Assembly: GCA_910588755.1 (NCBI GenBank)
Contig: CAJUQZ010000103.1
Location: 1-10,253 of the forward strand
Length of the DNA: 10,253 nt
Origin: an uncultured Lachnospiraceae bacterium
Lineage (GTDB): Bacteria; Bacillota; Clostridia; Lachnospirales; Lachnospiraceae
Direction: 5' to 3'
Part shown: one piece after another, positions 1 through 6,150 of the stretch
Layout: every line of letters begins with the position of its first letter
How positions within the stretch are numbered: the stretch's first letter is position 1
Position numbers and translations under genes: made by a program
The notes under the pieces: model-generated
Told to the model about the DNA's origin: nothing
The model's input: the letters and a program-made list of their open reading frames with translations, nothing else
Database searches by the model: none

Positions 1-10
1 CTTTGTTCCA

Positions 11-1087
11 TCAGTTCTGGTTCATCTTCGCCAGCTTCGCAGCCTGGTCGGCGGCGATACAGGCATCGATAATCTCCTGGATATCCCCATTCATCACCTT
101 ATCCAGCTTGTAAATCGTCAGGTTAATACGATGATCCGTCACACGCCCCTGCGGGAAATTGTAGGTGCGGATCTTCTCGGAACGGTCGCCCGTGCCGATC
201 TGGCTCCTGCGCAGCTCCGCCTCCGCATCGTGGCGCTGCTGCTGCTCGATGTCATACAGCTTTGCCCTGAGCAGCGCAAAAGCCTTCGCCTTGTTCTGCA
301 GCTGCGACTTCTCTGTCTGGCTGTACACAACGATTCCCGTCGGGTAATGCGTCAGGCGCACCGCGGAGTCCGTCGTGTTGACGCACTGTCCGCCATTTCC
401 GGACGCGCGCATGACATCGATCCGGATATCCTTGTCCTCGATCACAATATCAATATCGTCGTCAACCTCGGGCATCACCGCCACACTGATTGTGGAAGTA
501 TGAATCCGCCCGCCAGACTCAGTCTCCGGCACGCGCTGTACACGATGCACGCCAGACTCATACTTCATGACAGAGTAAGCGCCCTGCCCTGAAATCGTAA
601 AGGTCACGCTCTTCATGCCGCCAATCCCGATCTCCTCGCACTCCGCAAGCTCCACCTTCCAGCGCCTGCCCTCCGCGTAATGAACATACATACGATAAAT
701 TTCCGCCGCAAACAGCGCCGCCTCGTCGCCGCCCGCACCCGCACGGATTTCCACGATGACATTCTTGTCGTCGTTCGGGTCCTTTGGCAGCAGCAGAATT
801 TTCATCTGTGTCTCAAGCTCCTCGATGCGCTTCTTGGCATCGAGGAGCTCCTCCTTTAGCATCTCCCGCATTTCCTCGTCGCTCTCGGAGTCCAAAAGCA
901 ACAGCGAATCCTCCACCGTCTCATTGCATTTCTTGTATTCCTTATATGCCTCAACGAGCGGCGTCAGGTCGCTCTGCTCCTTCATCAGCGCCCGGAAACG
1001 CTTCTGGTCCTCCGTAACGGTCGGCTCGTTGAGCTCATTTAAGATTTCTTCAAAACGGTGAAGCAAATCCTCTAATTTATCAAACAT
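11..1087 (-). CDS. prfA: Peptide chain release factor 1 (RF1)
   Basis: Class I release factor that reads UAA and UAG in the ribosomal A site and triggers peptidyl-tRNA hydrolysis. The 358-residue length matches the family (about 360). Visible hallmarks are an acidic coiled-coil-like N-terminal domain (residues 1-100), the AGAGGDEA segment (116-123), a PxT-type codon-recognition tripeptide read here as PET (187-189), and the catalytic GGQ (232-234) followed by CVNTTDSAVR. The residue after GGQ is Cys, where E. coli RF1 has His; this position varies in the family. The ATG at 1087 was chosen because AGGAGG lies seven bases upstream (1095-1100) and the protein then begins MFDKLEDLL, as RF1 proteins do. 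An in-frame ATG at 1129 would add 14 residues that do not look like RF1. It is the last visible gene of the minus-strand cluster, 81 bases downstream of prmC; any terminator lies left of the window. Confidence 0.97.
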   Translation of the reverse strand: MFDKLEDLLHRFEEILNELNEPTVTEDQKRFRALMKEQSDLTPLVEAYKEYKKCNETVEDSLLLLDSESDEEMREMLKEELLDAKKRIEELETQMKILLLPKDPNDDKNVIVEIRAGAGGDEAALFAAEIYRMYVHYAEGRRWKVELAECEEIGIGGMKSVTFTISGQGAYSVMKYESGVHRVQRVPETESGGRIHTSTISVAVMPEVDDDIDIVIEDKDIRIDVMRASGNGGQCVNTTDSAVRLTHYPTGIVVYSQTEKSQLQNKAKAFALLRAKLYDIEQQQRHDAEAELRRSQIGTGDRSEKIRTYNFPQGRVTDHRINLTIYKLDKVMNGDIQEIIDACIAADQAAKLAKMNQN

Positions 1088-1168
1088 TTCCAAACCTCCT
1101 ATAATCTGCAGCGCCGTCATCTGATTCATTCAGGCAACAACGCATTCCCCACGATATCAAACGCCATG

Positions 1169-2044
1169 TCACAGGCACTGTCCTTGCACAGCCTTCATGC
1201 CATAAACCACTCTGTCGAGTCCCGCGTAATCCTTCTGAACGGTGATCTCTGCAAAACCAGCCTCCTGCATCAGTGCGCTTACCGCTGCTGCCTGCCCGCA
1301 GCCAATCTCAAAGAACAGATACGCACCTTTTCGCATATGGGCAGGCGCCTCTGCAATGATCCTTCTATAGAACTGCAGCCCGTCTTCCCCGCCGTCAAGC
1401 GCTATGCGCGGTTCATGGTCGCGCACCTCCGGCATCAGCGTACCAATCACCCCGGTCTCGATATAGGGCGGGTTAGAAACAATCAGGTCAAACAGCCTGT
1501 CTGTCGTCCTGGCAGAAGTAAACTTTGCAAGCGGTGCAAACAGGTCGCCCGCCAGAAATATTGCATCCAACCCGAGTCGCCCCGCATTTTCCCTTGCCGT
1601 CACCAGCGCCTTTTCAGAGATATCAATGCCAACGCCCTCACACTCATTGCTGTATTTCAGCAGGCTTAACAAAATACAGCCGGAACCGGTACACAGATCC
1701 AGAATACGCATTCCGTCACCGAGATGCTGCATGGCCTCCTCCACAAGGATTTCCGTATCCTGCCTTGGCACCAGCGTATGTTCATTTACGCGGAAGCAAA
1801 GCCCCATAAATTCCTGCTCCCCGATAATATGCTGCAAGGGAACCCGGGCTGCCCTCCGCTCTATGACTGTTTTATAAAACTGTTGTTCCATATCGCTGCG
1901 CCCGCAGTCCGCATGAACGATCAATTCATTTCTGTCTGTGCGGCAGATGTATTCGAGCAGCAGCCTCGCGTCGAGCGCTGCCTCCGCGACACCCGCCGCC
2001 TCGAGTGCATTTTTCCCATATGCATACAATTCCCCGTATGTCAT
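1169..2044 (-). CDS. prmC: Peptide chain release factor N5-glutamine methyltransferase
   Basis: SAM-dependent methyltransferase of the PrmC/HemK family, which methylates the glutamine of the GGQ motif in release factors and so raises termination efficiency. The 291 residues comprise an N-terminal helical substrate-binding domain (1-85), the PRQDTE segment (93-98), SAM motif I DLCTGSGC (116-123), an acidic ribose-contact region GIDIS (139-143), and the diagnostic catalytic NPPY (191-194). The C-terminal part carries FFEIGCGQ (244-251). The ATG overlaps the stop of the upstream DUF1385 gene as ATGA (2041-2044), and a GGAGG lies only four bases before the start, so translation is probably coupled. 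It is followed by prfA, which encodes its substrate, a pairing common in bacteria. Confidence 0.96.
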   Translation of the reverse strand: MTYGELYAYGKNALEAAGVAEAALDARLLLEYICRTDRNELIVHADCGRSDMEQQFYKTVIERRAARVPLQHIIGEQEFMGLCFRVNEHTLVPRQDTEILVEEAMQHLGDGMRILDLCTGSGCILLSLLKYSNECEGVGIDISEKALVTARENAGRLGLDAIFLAGDLFAPLAKFTSARTTDRLFDLIVSNPPYIETGVIGTLMPEVRDHEPRIALDGGEDGLQFYRRIIAEAPAHMRKGAYLFFEIGCGQAAAVSALMQEAGFAEITVQKDYAGLDRVVYGMKAVQGQCL

Positions 2045-3003
2045 AAATCCTCCGCCTCGTACCCAAATGTCTCCTCCAGATAGGCTCTCCAGTCAAACAC
2101 CGCCTCCACAGACGCGATGGCAACCGCCACCATGTCTTCGTCCGGCTCCCTTGTCGTCAGGCGCTGCATCCACATTCCCGGCGCAGAGATTATGCGGATC
2201 AGTACATTATTGCTCCTCCCGGCAAGCCTGATGATCTCGTAGGAAACTCCGGCAATCACCGGCACGAGCAGCAATCTTAATGCAAGTTTCAGCGCCATAT
2301 TGTCAACCCGGATAAAAAAGAAGACAATCACGCTCACAAGCACGACAAACAGCAGAAAACTGGTTCCGCAGCGCTTGTGCTGCCTCGAGCTTCTCATGAC
2401 ATTCTTCACGTTGAGCGGACGGCCCCGCTCGATACAGTTGATACACTTGTGCTCCGCCCCGTGATACATATACAGCCGCCGGATATCCTTCATGAGCGAA
2501 ATCGCCGCAATGTATCCCACAAAAATCAGAATGCGCAGAACGCCCTCCAATATCGCTACAAGGCTCGCATTGCGAATGTATTTCCCCAGCAGATCCGATA
2601 TCAGAAACGGCAGCAGCATAAAGAGCCCCACAGCGATGACGACAGAAACCGCAACCGTAATTCCCATCATAATGTCATCTGCCCTGCCTCCCGATGCCTT
2701 TTTCTCCGACTCTTTCGCCGGTTCCTCCAATAGCTCTTCCTCCTCATAAAACGACGCTGAGTGCATCGTCACCCTCATGCCCAGCACGAGGGAATCTATA
2801 AAAGCAAAAACCCCCCTGATCAACGGAAGCTTTGCAAACTTCTTGTCCCCGCAGATTCCCTGGTATTCCTCTACCTGTACATCAATATCCCCGTCAGGCT
2901 TTCGCACGGCAACAGCATATTGGGTCTTGTTCTTCATCATCACACCCTCTAATACTGCCTGCCCGCCGATCCCGGAATACTGCGCCTGTCTCTTTTTTGT
3001 CAT
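2041..3003 (-). CDS. DUF1385 / YqhQ-family multi-pass membrane protein
   Basis: This 320-residue protein resembles the DUF1385 (Bacillus YqhQ) family, sometimes described as predicted metal-dependent; its biochemical role is not established. The family N-terminal signature GGQAVLEGVMM (13-23) and the strongly conserved YHGAEHKCI (180-188) are both present. The latter is rich in potential metal ligands (His181, Glu184, His185). Four hydrophobic stretches, about 112-138, 147-170, 214-232 and 236-258, suggest an integral membrane protein. An acidic and charged linker (86-108) precedes the first. The conserved HGAEHK segment falls between the second and third, so it may sit on one face of the membrane. 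The start at 3003 has AAGG and GAGG upstream in a purine-rich stretch. A structured leader precedes it, and the stop is fused to the prmC start. Confidence 0.9.
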   Translation of the reverse strand: MTKKRQAQYSGIGGQAVLEGVMMKNKTQYAVAVRKPDGDIDVQVEEYQGICGDKKFAKLPLIRGVFAFIDSLVLGMRVTMHSASFYEEEELLEEPAKESEKKASGGRADDIMMGITVAVSVVIAVGLFMLLPFLISDLLGKYIRNASLVAILEGVLRILIFVGYIAAISLMKDIRRLYMYHGAEHKCINCIERGRPLNVKNVMRSSRQHKRCGTSFLLFVVLVSVIVFFFIRVDNMALKLALRLLLVPVIAGVSYEIIRLAGRSNNVLIRIISAPGMWMQRLTTREPDEDMVAVAIASVEAVFDWRAYLEETFGYEAEDL

Positions 3004-3015
3004 TGACCTTACCTC

Positions 3016-3120
3016 TTCAATCCCGTGTGCAATCGAGTAGAGAAGAGCCCTCCTCCCCTACTCACGCGACGGGCACCCGTCAGCTTCTGCTGACATATTT
3101 CCTTTGGGTGCCCGTGTGCA
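3016..3120 (-). promoter_or_regulatory. Structured leader upstream of the DUF1385 gene
   Basis: Between the rpmE terminator and the DUF1385 start, the minus-strand RNA can form an outer 10-bp stem (3069-3078 with 3106-3115). This encloses a perfect 6-bp hairpin with a four-base loop (3079-3094) and an 11-base bulge. Nearer the start there is a second, 12-bp stem (3035-3046 with 3052-3063). Three pairs of that second stem are G-U wobbles on the minus strand but A-C mismatches on the plus strand, which suggests the minus transcript is the functional RNA. A 10-base direct repeat CCCGTGTGCA occurs at 3022-3031 and 3111-3120, and 3069-3080 is itself a near-palindrome, so alternative pairings are possible. 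No known riboswitch class was recognised; a regulatory role is inferred. Confidence 0.45.
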
Positions 3121-3158
3121 TAAAACGAAAGGTTGAGATATGCTTTACCTCAACCTTT
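3121..3158 (-). terminator. Intrinsic terminator or attenuator after rpmE
   Basis: A perfect 10-bp stem, AAAGGTTGAG (3128-3137) with CTCAACCTTT (3149-3158), has an 11-base loop and lies about ten bases beyond the rpmE stop. On the minus strand it is followed by an interrupted T tract (TTTCGTTTT), so it can end rpmE transcription with probable read-through into the DUF1385-prmC-prfA genes. The stem is also followed by T residues on the plus strand, so it could act in both directions. Confidence 0.7.
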
Positions 3159-3167
3159 TTCCGCTAC

Positions 3168-3374
3168 TTATTTGCTTTCTACGCCGTACTTTCTATTGAA
3201 CTTATCAATACGTCCACGCGCTGCCGCAGCCTTCTGCTGTCCTGTGTAGAATGAATGGCATTTTGAACAAACTTCCACGTGAATCTCGGGCTTTGTAGAA
3301 CCTGTCACAAAGGTGTTGCCACAGTTGCAGGTAACAGTTGCCTGATAATAATTTGGATGGATTCCTTCTCTCAT
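3168..3374 (-). CDS. rpmE: 50S ribosomal protein L31, zinc-binding (C+) type
   Basis: A 68-residue ribosomal protein L31 of the large subunit, at the bridge between subunits. It carries the complete zinc-ligand set of the C+ form: Cys16 and Cys18 (CNC) and Cys36 and Cys39 (CSKC), with the family segments GNTFVTGST (19-27) and FYTGQQK (42-48). The start at 3374 gives MREGIHPNYY, the usual L31 beginning, and has AGAGGTG upstream. An in-frame ATG at 3428 would add 18 residues that fall in the mRNA leader and is not favoured. It has its own promoter in the 156-base gap after rho and a hairpin terminator behind it. A zinc-ligand L31 serves as a zinc reservoir in some bacteria; no second, zinc-free L31 gene is in this window. 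Confidence 0.96.
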   Translation of the reverse strand: MREGIHPNYYQATVTCNCGNTFVTGSTKPEIHVEVCSKCHSFYTGQQKAAAARGRIDKFNRKYGVESK

Positions 3375-3404
3375 TGCTTTCACCTCTCTATAAACCAATA
3401 AATT

Positions 3405-3437
3405 TCTGTAACCATTCATCACTTTCATAGTTACAAA
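3405..3437 (-). promoter_or_regulatory. Hairpin in rpmE 5' leader (possible L31 autoregulatory site)
   Basis: In the minus-strand RNA, TTTGTAAC (3430-3437) pairs with GTTACAGA (3405-3412) in an 8-bp stem around a 17-base loop. It lies about 30 bases upstream of the rpmE start and downstream of its promoter. One pair is G-U on this strand and A-C on the other, which supports a minus-strand RNA. Leaders that bind L31 are known in Firmicutes; whether this one fits the published consensus could not be tested. Confidence 0.4.
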
Positions 3438-3475
3438 TTATTTTTCATATACTTGTCTGCATAAACAGCTTTTTT

Positions 3476-3504
3476 AGTATATCACAGCTTTTTCGTATAT
3501 GCAA
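3476..3504 (-). promoter_or_regulatory. Sigma-A-type promoter of rpmE
   Basis: On the minus strand, TTGCAT (3499-3504) and TATACT (3476-3481) are separated by exactly 17 bases. The -10 matches consensus at five of six positions; the -35 matches only at TTG. Predicted transcription starts near 3469, giving a leader of roughly 95 bases before rpmE. No terminator was seen after the rho stop, so rho read-through may add to rpmE expression. Confidence 0.6.
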
Positions 3505-3530
3505 GCACTTTTTACCGATTTTTTAGACAA

Positions 3531-5096
3531 CTATATAAATTTCATTTTTTTCACAGTCGCCACAAATTCTGTGTTGTTTTTCGTGCGGTAGAACATATCC
3601 AGGATCTTATCGACCGCCTCGTCAGACTTTAACCCGTTGAGCGCCTTGCGCATCACATTGATCGCCTCGAGCTCATCTGATGTCAGCAGCAAATCCTCGC
3701 GCCTCGTGCCGGACTTGGGTATGTCGATTGCCGGAAATACGCGCTTCTCGGAAAGCTTCCTGTCAAGCACCATCTCCATATTGCCGGTTCCCTTGAACTC
3801 CTCGTACACGACATCGTCCATCTTGGAGCCTGTCTCCACAAGCGCCGTCGCAAGGATTGTCAGGCTTCCACCCTCACGCATATTCCTCGCCGCCCCAAAA
3901 AACCGCTTTGGCATGTGCAGCGCCGCGGGATCAAGTCCGCCCGACAAGGTGCGCCCGCTTGGCGGAACCGTGAGGTTGTAGGCCCGCGTCAGTCTGGTGA
4001 TGCTGTCAAGCAGGATACACACATCTTTTCGGTGCTCCACGAGGCGCTTTGCGCGCTCAATCACCATCTCGGCCACCCGCTTGTGATGCTCTGGCAACTC
4101 GTCAAATGTCGAGTAAATGACCTCGACATTTGGCCCCTGGATCGCCTCCTTGATATCTGTGACTTCCTCAGGGCGCTCATCGATCAGAAGAATAATCATA
4201 TGCATATCCGGCGCCGTCTTCAGAATGGACTTTGCCACCTCTTTTAGCAGGGTCGTCTTGCCAGCCTTGGGCGGTGACACGATCATACCGCGCTGTCCTT
4301 TGCCGACAGGACTCATCAGATCCATAATGCGCATTGCGACGCTGGCGCCCGGTGTCTCTAACCGGATACGCTTATCCGGAAAAATCGGCGTCATATCCTC
4401 AAAACTGCGCCTCCTCGAGGCAAGCTCAGGCGGCAGTCCATTCACCTTCTTCAGATATAAAAGTGCGCTGAACTTCTCATTCATCGTCTTAACGCGCGTG
4501 TTTCCTTCTATAATATCACCTGTTTTTAATCCAAACCTGCGAATCTGGCTTGGCGCCACATACACATCATTTTCACCGGGCAGAAAGTTCTCACTCCTGA
4601 TAAACCCAAAACCGTCCGACATGACTTCAAGGATTCCTTTTGCCGTAAGGCCGCTGTCAAGCTCTGACGGAAACTTCTCGTCAGACTGCCTGTTCTCCAT
4701 CCCCTCCTGCGCCGTCCGCTGCTCCCGCACTGTTGTCTGCTCTGCGCCGCCATTACTGCTATTACTGTTGTTACTGTCGGCACTGTGCGGCCGCTGTTCC
4801 CTTGACGGGCGCTCCTGGCTGTCTGCGCCCTGTGCCCTTGGCGTCCTCTCCCTGCGCTCATATCGGTTTGTCCTGTCGCCGGATTTGTTTGATGCCGTGG
4901 CAAATGACGGCTCTTTCATGCCGCGGAGCACAGGCTTTGGCTCAACATCCTTTCCCGCCTCCTTGTCCTTCTCGTCCTCTGCGAGCATCAATTCAATCAG
5001 CTCTGCTTTCTTCAACCCACTTACACGTTTCATTCCACGTGCTTTTGCAATTTCTTTCAACTCGGCAAGTGCCAGTGATTCGTATTTCTCCCTCAT
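3531..5096 (-). CDS. rho: Transcription termination factor Rho
   Basis: Hexameric RNA-dependent ATPase and helicase that ends transcription at unstructured C-rich RNA. It has 521 residues against 419 in E. coli. Domains in order: Rho N-terminal helical domain (1-40, MREKYESLALAELKEIAKAR); a hydrophilic, probably disordered insertion rich in Arg, Ser, Asn, Glu and Gln (about 44-147); the cold-shock-like RNA-binding domain (about 150-220, with DGFGFIRSEN); and the ATPase core. The core contains Walker A SPPKAGKTT (274-282), the DERPEEV segment (306-312) with the expected catalytic glutamate, Walker B ILLDS (361-365), the Q/R-loop region LSGGLDPAALH (384-394), and the TRRED arginine-finger segment (464-468). 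An in-frame stop lies at 5121-5123, and ATG at 5096 is the first start after it. The ribosome binding site is weak and distant (GGCGGA near 5111-5116). Rho often autoregulates through its leader, and the upstream region here is long. Confidence 0.97.
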   Translation of the reverse strand: MREKYESLALAELKEIAKARGMKRVSGLKKAELIELMLAEDEKDKEAGKDVEPKPVLRGMKEPSFATASNKSGDRTNRYERRERTPRAQGADSQERPSREQRPHSADSNNSNSSNGGAEQTTVREQRTAQEGMENRQSDEKFPSELDSGLTAKGILEVMSDGFGFIRSENFLPGENDVYVAPSQIRRFGLKTGDIIEGNTRVKTMNEKFSALLYLKKVNGLPPELASRRRSFEDMTPIFPDKRIRLETPGASVAMRIMDLMSPVGKGQRGMIVSPPKAGKTTLLKEVAKSILKTAPDMHMIILLIDERPEEVTDIKEAIQGPNVEVIYSTFDELPEHHKRVAEMVIERAKRLVEHRKDVCILLDSITRLTRAYNLTVPPSGRTLSGGLDPAALHMPKRFFGAARNMREGGSLTILATALVETGSKMDDVVYEEFKGTGNMEMVLDRKLSEKRVFPAIDIPKSGTRREDLLLTSDELEAINVMRKALNGLKSDEAVDKILDMFYRTKNNTEFVATVKKMKFI

Positions 5097-5124
5097 AAAC
5101 TGTACTAATTTCCGCCTTTCTTAA

Positions 5125-5130
5125 ATTATA
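5125..5130 (-). promoter_or_regulatory. Possible -10 element upstream of rho
   Basis: A perfect TATAAT reads on the minus strand about 29 bases before the rho ATG. No convincing -35 lies 16-18 bases upstream (CTGGAG at 17 bases). It sits in a generally AT-rich stretch, so it may be chance; rho could instead be transcribed from farther right with a long leader. Confidence 0.3.
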
Positions 5131-5318
5131 TGTTATATATTTTTCATCTCCAGCATGTCCTTTTGCCAGCCAGTGCATATCAAATCACACAAACTAAACT
5201 TCCGCTTCAACGCACTCACAAATTTTCTTAAAGACGGTCCTATCCGTCCGTCTTATGAATACATGTATGAAAAATCAATTCCGCCGTTTGATGATGTGGC
5301 ATCTGCCTGCAACACGAT

Positions 5319-5448
5319 ACATCGTACGCAACACTTTGCGTGGTACTTGCGCCAAATACTAGTTTCATAAGGCATTGCTCTTTATGCCTCTGCCCCTATG
5401 CGCTCTTCATCCGGCGCAAATATCACGCAAAGCGGGACGTACAGATGT
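5319..5448. repeat. Long nested inverted repeat, candidate structured RNA
   Basis: Four collinear pairing blocks nest inside one another. They are ACATCGTACG (5319-5328) with CGTACAGATGT (5438-5448, one bulged A), TTTGCGTG (5335-5342) with CACGCAAA (5424-5431), TTGCGCC (5347-5353) with GGCGCAA (5413-5419), and an inner AGGCAT (5370-5375) with ATGCCT (5384-5389). The internal loops are short and nearly symmetrical (six by six, then four by four). All pairs are Watson-Crick, so the strand cannot be told from the sequence. It could belong to a long rho leader (minus strand), be an independent RNA, or be a mobile palindromic element. No known family was recognised. Confidence 0.5.
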
Positions 5449-5910
5449 CACGCCATAAAAAGGATCGGAAGGATTTTTAAACACGCGCCAGTACTCTATT
5501 CCGCCAGAAATGAAACTTGTCATCCGCATGATTTAGACCAGTGCCCGACAAAATTTCGTCAGCAATACCGTGTCTTCTTATCTTCTTAATAGAAAGATTA
5601 ACGGCTCAATGGTCAAAACCGTCCGTCACAAAGTACCGGTTCTACATAATATATATGTAGTTTTGCAGCCATTCAGGACAAGACCTGCAAACTGCACCAC
5701 AAAATATATTTTTACAATTTTGATTGGAAAACATTTTGAAATGTCATAAAATAATCAGATGTAATCACAGACTTTATCTGTCCAGTGTACTACACTTTCC
5801 CTTTCACCATACGGTAAATAACAGCCGCTTGCATTCCCGCCATTTTTGGGCGTGACATGCACAAATGATGCGACTATTCCTAACTGTTTGTTCTATATTA
5901 TAGTTTATGC

Positions 5911-6076
5911 GTTACTGTTCACTGCATTTTCGTGACAGGTAAAAATCTATGCAAAAATTGTAATACGAAGTTTGTTCGCAGTACAAATGGATTTTTACTT
6001 GATGCATGTACGTTTTCGTACCTGTCTTGTTAAGCCATAGTTAGCAGTAAATGTTAAGTCCTGTGTGAACAGTAAC
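5911..6076. ncRNA. Candidate structured RNA or inverted-repeat element with a three-way junction
   Basis: A perfect 12-bp inverted repeat, GTTACTGTTCAC (5911-5922) with GTGAACAGTAAC (6065-6076), encloses a compact junction. GACAG (5934-5938) pairs with CTGTC (6022-6026). Directly adjoining it, GTAAAAATC (5939-5947) pairs with GATTTTTAC (5990-5998). A hairpin GTACG-TTTT-CGTAC (6008-6021) abuts the closing strand. The longer arm continues with TTGTA (5958-5962) to TACAA (5982-5986) and CGAA-GTTTG-TTCG (5966-5978). On the minus strand a perfect TATAAT (6078-6083) sits immediately before the first stem, so transcription would begin near its 5' edge; the matching -35 is weak (TTCCTA). It could be a small RNA, a leader of the malic enzyme gene, or a miniature inverted-repeat element. 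Confidence 0.4.
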
Positions 6077-6122
6077 TATTATACAACACTTTTTCCAAAA
6101 TAGGAAGAAGAATTTATTGCGA

Positions 6123-6150
6123 TTTGCAAAAATTTATTATACATTATAAA
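6123..6150 (+). promoter_or_regulatory. Possible promoter of the malic enzyme operon
   Basis: TTTGCA (6123-6128) and TATAAA (6145-6150) are 16 bases apart and would start transcription near 6157, about 70 bases before the ATG. The surroundings are very AT-rich, and alternative -10 sequences such as TATACA (6138-6143) exist, so the assignment is tentative. Confidence 0.35.

Noticed and set aside
131..592. Plus-strand open frame opposite prfA
   Set aside because: It lies wholly within the conserved RF1 gene on the other strand and has no recognisable domain or start signal.
3375..3428. N-terminal extension of rpmE to the ATG at 3428
   Set aside because: The extra 18 residues are unlike L31, lie over a leader hairpin, and are bypassed by the good ribosome binding site before 3374.
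4117..5124. A 335-codon plus-strand open frame opposite rho
   Set aside because: It is antisense to a full-length, motif-complete Rho. Its serine- and leucine-rich product mirrors the codon bias of the rho strand, and it has no ribosome binding site.
4993..5178. Minus-strand 61-codon frame overlapping the start of rho
   Set aside because: Most of it is out of frame inside rho, with no ribosome binding site. A short upstream peptide in the rho leader cannot be excluded but has no support.
5642..5664. Hairpin CTACATA/TATGTAG followed by TTTT as a real plus-strand terminator
   Set aside because: The stem is almost all A-T, the T tract is only four bases, and no supported plus-strand gene lies upstream of it.
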